Shown here in pieces: positions 33,467-43,137 of a stretch of DNA of 50,340 bases; the stretch's first letter is position 1, and every line of letters starts with the position of its first letter. Position numbers and translations under genes: made by a program. Below the pieces are notes generated by a model. It was not told the origin of the DNA. It worked only from the letters and a program-made list of their open reading frames with translations, and did no database searches. This DNA comes from Stenotrophomonas chelatiphaga (GTDB lineage: Bacteria > Pseudomonadota > Gammaproteobacteria > Xanthomonadales > Xanthomonadaceae), in NCBI RefSeq assembly GCF_001431535.1, contig NZ_LDJK01000054.1:1-50340 (forward strand), written 5' to 3'.

Positions 33467-34767
33467 CGCTGCGCCTCGATCCAGCGTGCGGTATCGTCGA
33501 TCAGCTGCGGATCGACATGCCCGGGCTGGGTGTACTCCTTCAACGAGCCTGGGCCGCTGCCGGCGATGCCGAGATGGTTCAACGACGGGTAGCGTTTCCA
33601 CTGCACATCGCTGCGCCCTTGCAGCGCCGCCTGCCAGAGCGTCCAGTCGGTGTCGGGCACCTGGAAATCGCGGCCGCCGTGCAGCATCAGCAGCGGCTTG
33701 CGCAGGGCCTTGGCGTCGGCGCGCGCGTCCACTGCTTCGATGCTCTTCCAGAACGCCTGCGGTACGCCCAGCGGCAGCGCGCTGGCGGCGGCCGGCGTGG
33801 CGCTGCGCGCCGCCGCGATCTGCGTATCGAGTGTGTCCAGGAAGGCTTGTTCCGCCTCGCTGATGCTGCCATCCAGGTTCAACAGGTAACGGTTCTGCTC
33901 GGGCAGCAGGTCCAGCAGGGTGCGCGCGGGTGCGGCCCACAGGATCGCCCCGCGTGCCTGCGGCCAGCGCGTGGCGATGCGGGGAGCGAGCATGCCGCCC
34001 TGGCTGTGGCCGAGCACGAACACGCGCTGGCCATCGATGCGCGGGTCCGCAGCCAGGGCAGTCAACGCAGCGATTGCATCGTCGGTGGTTTCGTCGTCGA
34101 CATCGAACGGCTGCTGGAAATCCTGCGGCCGCGCCTTGCTGCGCTTGTCATAACGCAGCACGGCAATGCCATGCGCGGCCAGGCCGCGCGCGACGTCCAG
34201 GAAGGGCCGGTTCGCGGCGATGGTTTCATCGCGATCCTGCGGGCCGGATCCGTGCACCAGCACCACGGCCGGGAACGGTCCCTTGCCGCTGGGCAGGGCC
34301 AGCGTGCCCGGCAGCGCACCGCGCGCCTGCGGCACGCTGAAATCCAGCTCGCGGTAGGTCGCATCGGCCGGTGGCGGAGCGGCCTTTTCGGCCGCTGCCT
34401 GGCGCAGCAGCAGGCCGGCGATCCGGTCCTGCGGATCCACCGCGACCTGCGCGTTGACCGCCGCACCGGCGAAGCGCAACGGCACTTCCACCAGATGCAT
34501 GCCCTGCTGCTCGCTCACCGTCGGCTGCCCCCGCTGCTGCAGTTCGCCCAGCGAATTCCACAGCACCTGCAGGCGATCAGCCGGGGCGGCAGCGGCCATC
34601 GCCGGGGTCAGCATGGCGGCGGTGTCCTGCACGCGGCCGGCCTGCAGGTGGTCCAGCAACTGCGTGGCCACCTGCGCCGGTTCAGCGGCGCTGGCGATCC
34701 CGGCCAGCAGCGAAAGCGTGGTGGCGACCATCATGCGCGGCGCGCGCCTGCCAAGGTTCCTGCTCAT
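33463..34767 (-). CDS. Secreted alpha/beta hydrolase with N-terminal DUF3887-like domain
   Basis: A protein of 434 aa. A signal peptide ([19 protein letters not shown]) precedes a DUF3887-like region (about residues 30-125: [20 protein letters not shown]). The hydrolase domain contains [14 protein letters not shown] (oxyanion region), GHSQGGM with nucleophile Ser255, Asp367 in [10 protein letters not shown] and His398 in PSLNHLG. An esterase or peptidase acting in the periplasm is likely. The ATG overlaps the stop of the small DNA-binding gene by four bases, as does its own stop with the next gene, so this is a tightly coupled operon. Confidence 0.9.
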   Translation of the reverse strand: MSRNLGRRAPRMMVATTLSLLAGIASAAEPAQVATQLLDHLQAGRVQDTAAMLTPAMAAAAPADRLQVLWNSLGELQQRGQPTVSEQQGMHLVEVPLRFAGAAVNAQVAVDPQDRIAGLLLRQAAAEKAAPPPADATYRELDFSVPQARGALPGTLALPSGKGPFPAVVLVHGSGPQDRDETIAANRPFLDVARGLAAHGIAVLRYDKRSKARPQDFQQPFDVDDETTDDAIAALTALAADPRIDGQRVFVLGHSQGGMLAPRIATRWPQARGAILWAAPARTLLDLLPEQNRYLLNLDGSISEAEQAFLDTLDTQIAAARSATPAAASALPLGVPQAFWKSIEAVDARADAKALRKPLLMLHGGRDFQVPDTDWTLWQAALQGRSDVQWKRYPSLNHLGIAGSGPGSLKEYTQPGHVDPQLIDDTARWIEAQR

Positions 34768-34943
34768 TCCTTGCTCTCCTGCGAAGGGGTGGGTTTCGGC
34801 AGCCGTCCGGCCTTGCGCAATGCATCGCGCAGCATGTATTCGATCTGGGCGTTGAGGCTGCGCAGCTCGTCGTCGGCCCAGCGCTGCGTCGCCGCCAGGA
34901 CATCGGCGTTGATGCGCAGTGGATAGGCTTTCTTCTCGCTCAT
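34764..34943 (-). CDS. Arc-like ribbon-helix-helix DNA-binding protein
   Basis: A short protein of 59 aa ([20 protein letters not shown]...). The start [18 protein letters not shown] is a ribbon-helix-helix beta-strand plus helix, and [18 protein letters not shown] is the second helix, as in Arc/Mnt-type repressors. AGGAG lies 5 bases before the ATG. The stop overlaps the hydrolase ATG, so both are made together. Such small proteins bind palindromic operators as dimers of dimers; a perfect palindrome at 35915-35931 upstream of the operon is a candidate target. The link is inference. Confidence 0.85.
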   Translation of the reverse strand: MSEKKAYPLRINADVLAATQRWADDELRSLNAQIEYMLRDALRKAGRLPKPTPSQESKE

Positions 34944-35004
34944 GGATACTCCTAGCTCAACGATGGATGCCGGCCAATGGCCCGCAGGGCACCGTCAACA
35001 CGGC

Positions 35005-35883
35005 TCAGTACAACGAACCGGCATTGACCACCGGCTGCGTGCCGCGATCGGAACACAGCACGGTCAGCAGGTTGCTCACCATGTGCGCCTTGCGCTCTTC
35101 GTCCAGCTGCACCACGCCGTTCTTCTGCAGTTCGGCCAGCGCCATTTCCACCATGCCGACCGCACCGGCCACGATGCGCGTGCGGGCGGCGATCACCGCG
35201 TTGGCCTGCTGGCGCTGCAGCATGGCCTGGGCGATTTCCGCGGCATAGGCCAGGTGGCTGATGCGCGCATCGATGATCTGCACGCCGGCATCGGCCAGGC
35301 GCTCGGCCAGTTCGTTCTTCAGGTGCAGCGAGATCTCGCTGGCGTGGCTGCGCAGGGCCAGCTGGCCTTCCTCGTGCTGGTCATACGGGTAGCTGGTGGC
35401 CATCGCCCGCAGCGCCGACTCGGACTGGATATGCACGAAGCTTTCGTAGTCGTCGACGTTGTAGACCGCCTCGGACGCATCCACCACCTGCCAGACGATC
35501 ACCGCGGCGATCTCGATCGGGCTGCCGTCCAGCTCGTTGACCTTCAGCTTGCCGCTTTCGAAATTGCGCACGCGCTGGCTGACCCGGCGCTTGGCGAAGA
35601 ACGGGTTGTTCCAGCGCAGGCCGTTGTCCTTGACCGTGCCGACGTACTTGCCGAACAGGCTCAGTACCGCCGCCTGGTTGGGCTGCACGGTGTACAGGCC
35701 GGCCAAGGACAGCAGGGCCAGGAGCATCACCAGAACGCTGCCCAACAGCAGCATCGGGGCAGGGCGCATCCCGTTCGCGCCCGCGGCGCCGAGCAGGAAC
35801 ACCAGGCCGGCAAGGCCGGCGATGAGCACAACGGCGGCCAGCACGGCCAAGCCGTTGAGGGAGCGGATCGGCTTCTCTTTCAT
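35005..35883 (-). CDS. SPFH/band-7 (prohibitin-like) membrane protein
   Basis: A protein of 292 aa. Two N-terminal membrane helices (about residues 10-34 and 45-66) precede an SPFH domain ([81 protein letters not shown]). Members oligomerise in membranes and often scaffold protease complexes or microdomains. It is the first gene of the operon with the ribbon-helix-helix protein 61 bases downstream. ATG 35883 with AAGGAAG upstream is the start; the frame stays open to 37101 but that part overlaps purT antisense. Confidence 0.93.
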   Translation of the reverse strand: MKEKPIRSLNGLAVLAAVVLIAGLAGLVFLLGAAGANGMRPAPMLLLGSVLVMLLALLSLAGLYTVQPNQAAVLSLFGKYVGTVKDNGLRWNNPFFAKRRVSQRVRNFESGKLKVNELDGSPIEIAAVIVWQVVDASEAVYNVDDYESFVHIQSESALRAMATSYPYDQHEEGQLALRSHASEISLHLKNELAERLADAGVQIIDARISHLAYAAEIAQAMLQRQQANAVIAARTRIVAGAVGMVEMALAELQKNGVVQLDEERKAHMVSNLLTVLCSDRGTQPVVNAGSLY

Positions 35884-35914
35884 GACGGGACTTCCTTGAG
35901 GGTCTGGGTCGAAA

Positions 35915-35931
35915 GATATCAAATTGATATC
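35915..35931. promoter_or_regulatory. Perfect 17-bp palindromic operator candidate upstream of SPFH operon
   Basis: GATATCAAATTGATATC has perfect 8-bp arms around a central A. It lies 31 bases upstream of the SPFH start and about 85 bases before divergent purT, in the only AT-rich patch of the region. It probably controls the SPFH operon, possibly through the operon's own ribbon-helix-helix protein. Confidence 0.65.
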
Positions 35932-36015
35932 AGTCTGCAAGTGCCGTCCGTCGGCAGGCAGGGGGCGACCGGCTAGAATGCCCACCCGCCTACACCTGCA
36001 CGCTGGAACGCCGCC

Positions 36016-37203
36016 ATGTCCGCATTCGGAACCCCGTTGTCCCCCTCCGCCACCCGCGTCCTGCTGTTGGGATCGGGCGAACTTGGCAAGGAAGTGGCCA
36101 TCGAGCTGCAGCGCCTGGGCGTGGAAGTGATCGCTGCCGACCGTTACGCCGATGCCCCGGCGATGCAGGTCGCGCACCGCGCGCATGTGATCGACATGCT
36201 GGATGCGATGGCGCTGCGCGAGCTGATCGCGCTGGAAAAGCCGCACCTGGTGGTGCCGGAAATCGAGGCCATCCACACCGAGACGCTGGTCCAGCTGGAG
36301 CAGGAACAGGGCCTGCGCGTGGTACCGACCGCGCGCGCGGCGCGACTGACCATGGACCGCGAAGGCATCCGCCGGCTGGCGGCGGAAACGCTGGGCCTGC
36401 CGACCTCGCCGTATCGTTTCGTGGACACCGAAGCGGAGTACATCGCCGCCGTGCAGGCGATCGGCCTGCCGTGCGTGGTCAAGCCGGTGATGTCCTCTTC
36501 GGGCAAGGGCCAGAGCACGCTGCGCAGCGAAGCAGACATCGCCCCGGCCTGGGCCTATGCACAGACCGGCGGCCGCGCCGGTGCGGGCCGCTGCATCGTC
36601 GAGGGCTTCATCGATTTTGATTACGAAATCACCCTGCTGACCGTGCGGCATGCCGGCGGTACCTCGTTCTGCGCGCCGATCGGCCACCTGCAGAAGGACG
36701 GCGACTACCGCGAAAGCTGGCAGCCACAGGCCATGTCCGCCGCCGCGCTGGCGCGCGCCGAGGAGATCTCCCGGGCGATCACCGATGACCTCGGCGGCTG
36801 GGGACTGTTCGGCGTGGAGCTGTTCGTGAAGGGCGACGAGGTGTGGTTCAGCGAAGTGTCGCCGCGCCCGCATGACACCGGCCTGGTCACCCTGGTCTCG
36901 CAGGAGCTGAGCGAGTTCGCCCTGCACGCGCGCGCGATCCTCGGCCTGCCGATCCCGGTGATCCGCCAGGGCGGACCGAGCGCATCCTGCGCGCTGCTCG
37001 CCCATGGCGAAGGCGTGCCGTACTTCACCGATGTCGCCGCCGCGCTGCAGGTGCCGGACACCGCGGTGCGCCTGTTCGGCAAGCCGAGCGTGCACGGCCA
37101 CCGCCGCGTCGGGGTGACCCTGGCGCGCGCCGACAGCACCGACGCGGCCCGCGCGATCGCCCGCGAGGCCGCCGCCGCCATCGGCGTCACCCTGAAGCCC
37201 TGA
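36016..37203 (+). CDS. purT: Formate-dependent phosphoribosylglycinamide formyltransferase PurT
   Basis: A protein of 395 aa. It has the N-terminal [32 protein letters not shown], the ATP-grasp centre [17 protein letters not shown] and the metal-binding [24 protein letters not shown], all PurT hallmarks. PurT makes N-formyl-GAR from GAR, formate and ATP, a folate-independent alternative to PurN in purine synthesis. It is divergent from the SPFH operon and converges on a lipoprotein nuclease gene with one base between their stop codons. Confidence 0.97.
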   Translation: MSAFGTPLSPSATRVLLLGSGELGKEVAIELQRLGVEVIAADRYADAPAMQVAHRAHVIDMLDAMALRELIALEKPHLVVPEIEAIHTETLVQLEQEQGLRVVPTARAARLTMDREGIRRLAAETLGLPTSPYRFVDTEAEYIAAVQAIGLPCVVKPVMSSSGKGQSTLRSEADIAPAWAYAQTGGRAGAGRCIVEGFIDFDYEITLLTVRHAGGTSFCAPIGHLQKDGDYRESWQPQAMSAAALARAEEISRAITDDLGGWGLFGVELFVKGDEVWFSEVSPRPHDTGLVTLVSQELSEFALHARAILGLPIPVIRQGGPSASCALLAHGEGVPYFTDVAAALQVPDTAVRLFGKPSVHGHRRVGVTLARADSTDAARAIAREAAAAIGVTLKP

Positions 37204-37204
37204 C

Positions 37205-38422
37205 TTACTTCACGTCGGCCCAGACGAGGTGGTGGTCGCTGCCGTCGGCGATCTTCGCTTCGTCGGTGCCTTCGGCTGGCCAGAACACGCCGCCACCGGC
37301 ATAGGCGAAGCCCACCGAGGGCAGCACGTAGTCCAGCCGCATCGTGCCGGACTTCGGGCCGAAATCGCCGGTGGCGTGCTGTGGGGCGCCGCGACGCGCG
37401 ATGCCCTTGGCGGCGTAGGCCAGGCTGGTCTGCTCGCCGCCGATGCTGGACGGCGTGGCATGGCGCAGCACGCGCGGATGCTCGATGAGTTCCAGGATGC
37501 CTTCGTGGCGGCCATCGCCGTCCACCGGGTCATTGTTGAGGTCGCCCAGGATCACGAAGCGCGCGTCCTGCGCCAGCCCGCCACAGCGCTGCTGGTCGTC
37601 GCACAGCCACGGCTTGTCACCGGCGGACAGGTATTCCTGCCACAGCTTCAGCTCGTCATGGTTGCGCGCGGCGTTGCGCTTTTCCGGGCCATCGAACACC
37701 GGCGGGGTAGGGTGGGAGACCAGCGCGTGCACGACGCCCGACGGCGTGCGCACCGGCACGTCCCAGTGCGATTTGGACGACAGCCGCAACTGCGACCACA
37801 CCGCATCGGAATAGAAGCTCTTGCCGGTGCGCGGGTCGACCGGGCGGATCGCGCCGGGCAGGGTATTCCACTTCAGCAGCTGGAAGCTGCGCACCTTGGT
37901 TTCGTCGATCGGATAGCGCGACAGCACCAGCATGCCGTACTGGCCCGGGTGCAGGCCGTAGCCCCACGCGTCGTTGCCACGGGCACGGCCTTCGCCGCCC
38001 ACTTCGCCGTTGTTGTCCAGGTCCAGCCCGCTCTGCACGCCGGTGTTGACCGGGGCCAGATAGCGGTAAGCAAAGTTCAGCGGCTCACCGCCACCGGGCT
38101 GGGCCACGGCCAGGTAACGCTGCTGGAACAGATCGGCGGCGCGGTGCGCATCGTCGTAGTCGAATTCGTTGAGCAGCACCAGGTCCGGGCGCACCTGCTG
38201 CAGCACCGCGGCGATCTTGCGCGCGTGCGCACTGTCGCCTTCCAGTTCGGCGATCAGCCCGCCGGTCTGGTCGGAGTACAGCGAGGTGTTGTAGGTGGCC
38301 AGGCGCAACGGAGTGGAGGCATCAGGCATCGCGGCGGCACGCTCGGGGGTCTGGGCGCAGGCGCTGCACAGCAGGGCCACGGCGACGGTCAGGGCGGGGA
38401 GGCTGAAGGCAGGAATTTTCAT
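37205..38422 (-). CDS. Endonuclease/exonuclease/phosphatase-family lipoprotein
   Basis: A protein of 405 aa. The signal peptide ends in a lipobox (ALLCSAC), so it is probably a lipoprotein. The EEP fold is seen in [25 protein letters not shown] (metal-binding Glu), [15 protein letters not shown] (catalytic Asp/Asn) and the closing [11 protein letters not shown] (SDH motif with catalytic His). Secreted EEP proteins can be DNases or phospho(di)esterases; the activity here is not resolved. It is upstream of bpt on the same strand. Confidence 0.9.
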   Translation of the reverse strand: MKIPAFSLPALTVAVALLCSACAQTPERAAAMPDASTPLRLATYNTSLYSDQTGGLIAELEGDSAHARKIAAVLQQVRPDLVLLNEFDYDDAHRAADLFQQRYLAVAQPGGGEPLNFAYRYLAPVNTGVQSGLDLDNNGEVGGEGRARGNDAWGYGLHPGQYGMLVLSRYPIDETKVRSFQLLKWNTLPGAIRPVDPRTGKSFYSDAVWSQLRLSSKSHWDVPVRTPSGVVHALVSHPTPPVFDGPEKRNAARNHDELKLWQEYLSAGDKPWLCDDQQRCGGLAQDARFVILGDLNNDPVDGDGRHEGILELIEHPRVLRHATPSSIGGEQTSLAYAAKGIARRGAPQHATGDFGPKSGTMRLDYVLPSVGFAYAGGGVFWPAEGTDEAKIADGSDHHLVWADVK

Positions 38423-38460
38423 GGGCGGTATTGTGCACCGGCGCCTGTGTCAGCGGCTTG

Positions 38461-39216
38461 TCAGCGTCCGGCCAGTTCGCCATCGAATTCGTTCCAGCGC
38501 CGGCCGTCGTAGGCTTCCAGTGGGCGGAACCGGCGCTTGTAATCCATCTTCATGTGGTCGCGGATCCAATACCCCAGGTACAGGTGGGGCAGCGATTCGC
38601 GTTGTGCCCAGGCCACCTGCTGCAGGATGGCGAAGGTGCCCAGCCCGCGCTGCGCATGGTCCGGGTCGAAGAAGGTGTAGACCGCCGACAGGCCCTGATC
38701 GGTGACGTCGGTGACGGCCACGCCGATCAGTTCGCCCGGCCCGCCCTGCGGCGGTGGCAGGCGGATTTCCAGGAAGCGCGTACGCGACCAGCTGCCGATC
38801 AGGAACTGTTCGAATTCGTGTGGGCCGTGGGTATCCATGCCGCCGTTGGCATGCCGATGGGCCAGGTAACGGTGGTACAGCGCGAACAGTTCCTCGCGGG
38901 GGGCGGCAGCGGTGATGCGCACTTCCAGGTCGGCATTGCGCGCCACGCAGCGGCGCTGGCTGCGATCCGGGGCGAAGCGCTGCACGGGAATGCGCACCGC
39001 CACGCAGGCATGGCACTGGGCGCAGTGCGGGCGATAGACCAGGTCGCCGCTGCGGCGGAAGCCCCAGCTGAGCGCCATCGGGTACAGGCCGCCCAGGCGC
39101 CGGTCATGCGGGTCCAGCACCAGGTCGCGCGCGGTCCGCTCCGGCCAGTAGCCACAGGGGTGCTCGCCGGTCTGGAACAGCCTCAGTTCGTCGTCTCGGT
39201 CGCCGTGTATCGCCAT
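38461..39216 (-). CDS. bpt: Aspartate/glutamate leucyltransferase (arginyltransferase homologue) Bpt
   Basis: A protein of 251 aa from ATG 39216. The N-terminal [18 protein letters not shown] and the [17 protein letters not shown] block with its cysteine cluster are the ATE/Bpt signatures, and [22 protein letters not shown] is the conserved C-terminal motif. Bpt adds leucine from Leu-tRNA to proteins starting with Asp or Glu, marking them for ClpS/ClpAP (N-degron pathway). The frame extends upstream to 39291, but homologues begin near [14 protein letters not shown]. It is convergent with nothing and followed 38 bases on by the lipoprotein gene upstream in transcription order reversed, so co-transcription is unclear. 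Confidence 0.94.
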   Translation of the reverse strand: MAIHGDRDDELRLFQTGEHPCGYWPERTARDLVLDPHDRRLGGLYPMALSWGFRRSGDLVYRPHCAQCHACVAVRIPVQRFAPDRSQRRCVARNADLEVRITAAAPREELFALYHRYLAHRHANGGMDTHGPHEFEQFLIGSWSRTRFLEIRLPPPQGGPGELIGVAVTDVTDQGLSAVYTFFDPDHAQRGLGTFAILQQVAWAQRESLPHLYLGYWIRDHMKMDYKRRFRPLEAYDGRRWNEFDGELAGR

Positions 39217-39368
39217 GCCCACAGCATACCGTCCGGCTGTCGCAGTGGCCGCGACTGTCTGCCAAATGAACGCGTCCGGGGCCGACGTCAACCGCGGCTG
39301 CGTCCAGGCGTTGTTGTCCTTCGAGGGTGATTGAAAAGCACCCCGTCCCCTTCTACTGGAGTGACCCC

Positions 39369-39938
39369 ATGACCCTGCGTACCCCCCTGCTGCTGGCCCT
39401 GCTGCTGAGCACCTCCGCCACCGGTATCGCCCTGGCCGCCGATGCGCCGCCGGCGCCGCAGCGCCCGGTCAAGCTGGACACCAACAACGACGGTTTCATC
39501 GATCGCAGCGAAGCTGCTGCTGCGCCGCACCTGGCCGAACGTTTCGACCAGCTCGACACCAACAAGGACGGCAAGCTGTCCCGCGAAGAGCGGCCGCGCG
39601 GCAAGCACGGGCATCGCGGCCCGGGGCGTGGCCATGCCGAGCAGCTGGCCCGTCTGGATACCAACAAGGATGGCCGCATCAGCCGCCAGGAGGCGGCCGC
39701 TGATCCGCGCCTGGCCGGGCGCTTCGACCAGATGGACATCAACAAGGATGGCTTCCTGGACAAGGCGGATCGCGAGCTGCGCATGAAGCAACATCGTGAT
39801 GCCTGGTTCACCGCGGCTGACACCAACAAGGACGGCCAGCTGAGCAAGGCCGAGTTCGATGCGGCCAAGGGCCCGATGCGTGGCCCGCGCCACGAGGGCC
39901 AGGGGCCGAAGGGTCCGGCGCGTCCAGCGGCACGCTGA
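39369..39938 (+). CDS. Secreted EF-hand calcium-binding protein with five loops
   Basis: A protein of 189 aa from ATG 39369 (GGAG 8 bases upstream). A signal peptide ([18 protein letters not shown]) is followed by five canonical 12-residue EF-hand loops: [12 protein letters not shown] (37-48), [12 protein letters not shown] (63-74), [12 protein letters not shown] (97-108), [12 protein letters not shown] (123-134) and [12 protein letters not shown] (151-162). A Gly/His/Arg-rich linker lies between loops 2 and 3, and the C-terminus is basic. It probably binds calcium in the periplasm; the partner is unknown. The odd loop number leaves one hand unpaired. Confidence 0.93.
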   Translation: MTLRTPLLLALLLSTSATGIALAADAPPAPQRPVKLDTNNDGFIDRSEAAAAPHLAERFDQLDTNKDGKLSREERPRGKHGHRGPGRGHAEQLARLDTNKDGRISRQEAAADPRLAGRFDQMDINKDGFLDKADRELRMKQHRDAWFTAADTNKDGQLSKAEFDAAKGPMRGPRHEGQGPKGPARPAAR

Positions 39939-39945
39939 GGCGTGG

Positions 39946-40053
39946 CTGACGGCCAGCGGCCCAAGGAAAATTGACTGTTAGCGGCCCTTGGAAAATTGAC
40001 GGCCAGCGGCCGTCACTACCGGTGTGAAGTGCGGTGACGGCCTGTGGTCGTCA
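39946..40053. repeat. SMAG-derived repeats with AAGGAAAATTGAC insertions
   Basis: A degenerate cluster. One complete unit (about 39998-40020, TGACGGCCAGCGGCCGTCA, inverted) is preceded by two half-units interrupted by the AT-rich words AAGGAAAATTGAC and TTGGAAAATTGAC. A second palindrome (40032-40052, GTGACGGCC...GGTCGTCAC) follows. It separates the EF-hand gene from the convergent sigma factor gene. Confidence 0.7.
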
Positions 40054-40063
40054 CCGCTTTGGC

Positions 40064-41290
40064 TTACAGCGCGCCGTTTCTCCACAGCAATGCGCCGACC
40101 ACGATCAATGCGCCGATGCCTGCGCCGATCATGCCGTGCTTGCCGTACAGCGCTTCGTAGGTCCAGTTCTTCTGGCCCTGCAGTCCCCGCCGTTCGGCAT
40201 CGCGGTCGATCAACGGCTGCATGATCCGCCGCAGCGGCACCAGGCATTGCCAGCAGACCAGCGACAGGCCCGCGACCAGCGCGGACAGGTCCACCCATAC
40301 CGGCAGTGCCAGCAGTGACAACACCAGTACCGTCACGCAGACCACCATCGCGGTGAAGGTGTTGAGGTGCACGAAGCGCCGGATCTGCGTGCGTTCCGGC
40401 GGTGATTCGGCGAACGACATCAGGTAGCGGCCACCCAGGTAACTGAAGGCGGTGCCGCCGACCGCTGCGCCGATCATCGCGCCTACGCTGAGGTGATCGC
40501 TGAAAACTGGAAACTGCCCGGCCGCCGCGGTCAACGAACCGAGCGCGGTACCGGCCGATGCACTGGCACCGCCCAGGCCGAGCTTGCTGCCGCCCACGCC
40601 TACGCCGGTACCCAGCGCAACGATGGCTGCGCTGGCGGTGCCCGGCGCGGCCACCATCAGCATCGACACCACCGTGGTGGCGAACGCAGCGCCGGGCGCA
40701 CTGCTGCGCGCGAACTCACCGAAGCGCTGCAGCAGGCCCTCGCGCACCATGCCGCGGGCACGCGACAGGCGCTTGCGCACGGCTGCGTCGCTGAGCCCGA
40801 GCAGGCTGGCGACGTGTTGCGAGCGCTGGCCTTCGCGGTAATACAGCAACAGTACTTCGCGGCTTTCTTCCGGCAGCGAGGAAATGATGTCCTCGGCGGC
40901 AACTTCTTCTTCGATGCGCAGCAGGCGGTCGGCCGCGCCGGGGGCGGGATCGGCGGCCATGCTGATCGCCAGCTCCGCTGCTTCGCCCGACAGCGGGCGG
41001 CCGCGCTGGCTGCGCAGCCAGTCACGGGCCAGGTTGCGGGTGATCTGGCGCAGCCATGGCATGAAGCTGGACGGGTTGCGCAGCTGGCGAAGCTGCTGCC
41101 AGCCGCGCACGAACGCTTCCTGGGCGATGTCTTCGCTGGCGTGGCGGTCGCGGGTGATGGCCAGCGCGATGGCGGTCACCGTGTTCTGGCAGGCCAGCAC
41201 GATGCGCCCGTAGGCATGCTGGCAGCCATCGGCCGCGGCAGGCAGCTCGCGGTGCAGGGTGTCATCGATGCTTGCGGCTACTGCGGTCAT
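40064..41290 (-). CDS. ECF-type sigma factor fused to a C-terminal membrane domain
   Basis: A protein of 408 aa from ATG 41290 (AGGAG 8 bases upstream). Residues about 24-95 are sigma region 2 (AYGRIVLACQNTVTAIALAITRD...DIAQEAFVRGWQQL, MPWLRQITRNLARDWLRSQR). Residues 135-190 are region 4 (SLPEESREVLLLYYREGQRSQHVASLLGLS...VRKRLSRARG). The rest, about residues 200-408, is hydrophobic with about five helices (for example 311-330, 334-352, 386-403). ECF factors are normally about 200 aa and soluble, with a separate anti-sigma. Here the membrane part may hold the sigma domain until a signal releases it. No anti-sigma gene is adjacent. Confidence 0.87.
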   Translation of the reverse strand: MTAVAASIDDTLHRELPAAADGCQHAYGRIVLACQNTVTAIALAITRDRHASEDIAQEAFVRGWQQLRQLRNPSSFMPWLRQITRNLARDWLRSQRGRPLSGEAAELAISMAADPAPGAADRLLRIEEEVAAEDIISSLPEESREVLLLYYREGQRSQHVASLLGLSDAAVRKRLSRARGMVREGLLQRFGEFARSSAPGAAFATTVVSMLMVAAPGTASAAIVALGTGVGVGGSKLGLGGASASAGTALGSLTAAAGQFPVFSDHLSVGAMIGAAVGGTAFSYLGGRYLMSFAESPPERTQIRRFVHLNTFTAMVVCVTVLVLSLLALPVWVDLSALVAGLSLVCWQCLVPLRRIMQPLIDRDAERRGLQGQKNWTYEALYGKHGMIGAGIGALIVVGALLWRNGAL

Positions 41291-41376
41291 GGGCGGCGCT
41301 CCTGCGGGGATTGTGTCCCAAGACGGAGCACCGCGCAGGATGTGACCGCGGTCGCCACGGCGGAATGCGGGCGACG

Positions 41377-41614
41377 GTAGTGACGGCCGCTGGCCGTCAG
41401 CCCGGAATGCGCGGAGCCTTTGGTGGGGATGACCTCTGGTGGAAGATGGCCCTGGTGGGTGACGACCGTTGGTCGTCACGGCTCTGGAGGCAACTGCAAC
41501 AGCGTGACGACCAACGGTCGTCACCCACCGCCATGACGGCGAGCGGTCGTCACCCACCGCCATGACGGCGAGCGGTCGTCACCCACCGCCATGACGGCCA
41601 GCGGCCGTCACTAC
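41377..41614. repeat. SMAG array with 29-base tandem triplet
   Basis: Palindromes of both core types (TGACGGCCGCTGGCCGTCA at 41381-41399; TGACGACCGTTGGTCGTCA at about 41460-41478; TGACGACCAACGGTCGTCA at about 41504-41522). They are followed by a 29-base unit starting GGTCGTCACCCACCGCCATG repeated three times (41516-41544, 41545-41573, 41574-41602), the last with one change. The array fills most of the 328-base gap between the sigma factor start and the next gene; no gene is seen here. Confidence 0.9.
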
Positions 41615-41618
41615 CGCC

Positions 41619-42128
41619 TCAGGGTTGCGACGTGGACGGCTGGATGCGCACCCGGACTTCTTCTTCCTCGGCCGGGGCGGCCGGCGCAGCGGGCTGCTGC
41701 TGCGGGGCAGGGGCGGGCGCCGGGGCAGCCGGCTGCTCTGCGCCGCGATGGCCCATGGCGATGAACAAGGCCACGCCGGCGATCACCACCAACAGAGCGA
41801 TGCGGATGCGCCAGGCCCAGCCGCGTCCGCTCGACGGCGCTTCGGTTTCGCGGAAAGCGAACTCGGCGGTCGGGTGGTCACGGCGGGTGGTGTCGAGCAG
41901 GCGCGCGTCGCGCAGGATCTCGCGCGCACGCGGCTGGTCGTCCGCACGCACCACCCATACCGTGGGGTGGCGGATGTTCTTGCTCTGGTCGAGATAGCTG
42001 AACTGGCCGCGGCGTTTGCTGTGGTACGTGCGCCCATCGGTCACGCGCACTTCGATGTCGTGGCTGCGCAGCAGTTCGGCCACGCCCTCCACGGTTTCCA
42101 CGCGCTGGCTGCTGAAAATCTGTCTCAT
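41619..42128 (-). CDS. DUF2007-like membrane protein ('pathogenicity-like')
   Basis: A protein of 169 aa. The N-terminal part (MRQIFSSQRVETVEGVAELL...GIEVRV-like core, HPTVWVVRADDQPRAREILRDA) has the pattern of DUF2007, a putative signal-transducing domain. One membrane helix (about residues 107-125, IRIALLVVIAGVALFIAMG) is followed by a Pro/Ala/Gln-rich periplasmic tail and an acidic EEEEVRVRIQ stretch. Similar proteins in Xanthomonadaceae are called pathogenicity-like without a shown role. It follows tesB after 10 bases on the same strand, and its stop is 4 bases from a SMAG unit. Confidence 0.78.
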   Translation of the reverse strand: MRQIFSSQRVETVEGVAELLRSHDIEVRVTDGRTYHSKRRGQFSYLDQSKNIRHPTVWVVRADDQPRAREILRDARLLDTTRRDHPTAEFAFRETEAPSSGRGWAWRIRIALLVVIAGVALFIAMGHRGAEQPAAPAPAPAPQQQPAAPAAPAEEEEVRVRIQPSTSQP

Positions 42129-42138
42129 CGCGCGTTCC

Positions 42139-43047
42139 TCAGTCCTTGGCCGGCACGGCAGCGGCGGCAGCGCTGTCAGGCACCACGCGGATCAGGCCTT
42201 CCTGCGCGGTGCTCGCCACCAGGCGACCGTGGCGGTCGAAGAACTGCCCGCGCGCCAGCCCGCGCGAATCCTGTGCGCTCGGGCTGTCCAGCGAATACAG
42301 CAGCCAGTCGTCGGCGCGGAACGGGCGGTGGAACCAGATAGCGTGGTCCAGCGATGCCATCTGCACGTGCGGCTGGTAGTAGCTGATGCCGTGCGGGAAG
42401 GTCGCCGTGCCCAGCAGGTGGAAATCCGAGGCGTAGGCCAACAGCGCCTGGTGCAGTTCCGGTGCATCGCCAACCGGTTCGGTCAGGCGGAACCAGACCT
42501 GGTGGTAGGGCGGGCGCTTGGGCGGGTTGAGCTCATCGCGCGGGTAGACGTGGCGGAATTCGAACGGGCCACCCCGCGACAGCCAGCGCTGCACCTTGAT
42601 CGGCAGCCGCTCGAGCACCTCCGGCGGCAGCGGGCGGTTGGGTTCGATGTCTTCCGGCTGCGGCACCTCGGGCATCTTGTGCTGGTGTTCGGCACCGCTT
42701 TCTTCCTGCTGGAAAGAGGCCGCGCAGAAGAAGATCACCTTGCCGTGCTGGATCGCGGTCACCCGGCGTACCGAGAAGCTGCCGCCATCGCGGGTGCGGT
42801 CAACGTCGTACACGATCGGGTGGTCGATATTGCCCGCACGCAGGAAGTACGCGTGCAGCGAATGCACGTGGCGCCCGTTGTCCACCGTGGCCTGGGCAGC
42901 GGCCAGCGCCTGGCCGAGCACCTGCCCGCCGAACACGTACTTGGTGCCGATGTCGCGGCTCTGGCCACGGAACAGGTTGTCTTCCAGCCGCTCCAGAGTG
43001 AGCAGGTCGATCAACTCGGAGACGACGGGTTCGTGCGTGTCGTTCAA
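42139..43047 (-). CDS. tesB: Acyl-CoA thioesterase II TesB
   Basis: A protein of 302 aa with the double hot-dog fold. LERLEDNLFRGQSRDIGTKYVFGGQVLGQALAAA begins the protein; VHSLHAYFLRAGNIDHPIVYDVDRTRDGGSFSVRRV is the first hot-dog core, and MASLDHAIWFHRPFRADDWLLY with LARGQFFDRHGRLVAS the second. The catalytic Asp (D in SLDHAIWFH), Thr/Gln-type residues are in the expected places. TesB hydrolyses acyl-CoAs of many chain lengths and balances CoA pools. The ATG at 43047 matches the family start. Confidence 0.96.
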   Translation of the reverse strand: MNDTHEPVVSELIDLLTLERLEDNLFRGQSRDIGTKYVFGGQVLGQALAAAQATVDNGRHVHSLHAYFLRAGNIDHPIVYDVDRTRDGGSFSVRRVTAIQHGKVIFFCAASFQQEESGAEHQHKMPEVPQPEDIEPNRPLPPEVLERLPIKVQRWLSRGGPFEFRHVYPRDELNPPKRPPYHQVWFRLTEPVGDAPELHQALLAYASDFHLLGTATFPHGISYYQPHVQMASLDHAIWFHRPFRADDWLLYSLDSPSAQDSRGLARGQFFDRHGRLVASTAQEGLIRVVPDSAAAAAVPAKD

Positions 43048-43137
43048 GGGGGACAGCCGGTGTCGGAACAGGCCGTGATTATAGCCGGGCGGCCGTGCAG
43101 CAGCCCCCGGCCGGCGCTGCCCGCGGTTGCCCGGTGA

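Noticed and set aside
35884..37101. Upstream extension of the SPFH frame to 698 codons
   Set aside because: It runs antisense through purT, and the SPFH start with a ribosome-binding site at 35883 is convincing.
41377..41614. Regular palindromic repeats as a possible CRISPR array
   Set aside because: Unit spacing and spacer length vary, spacers are repeats themselves, no cas genes are nearby, and the sequence matches SMAG elements.
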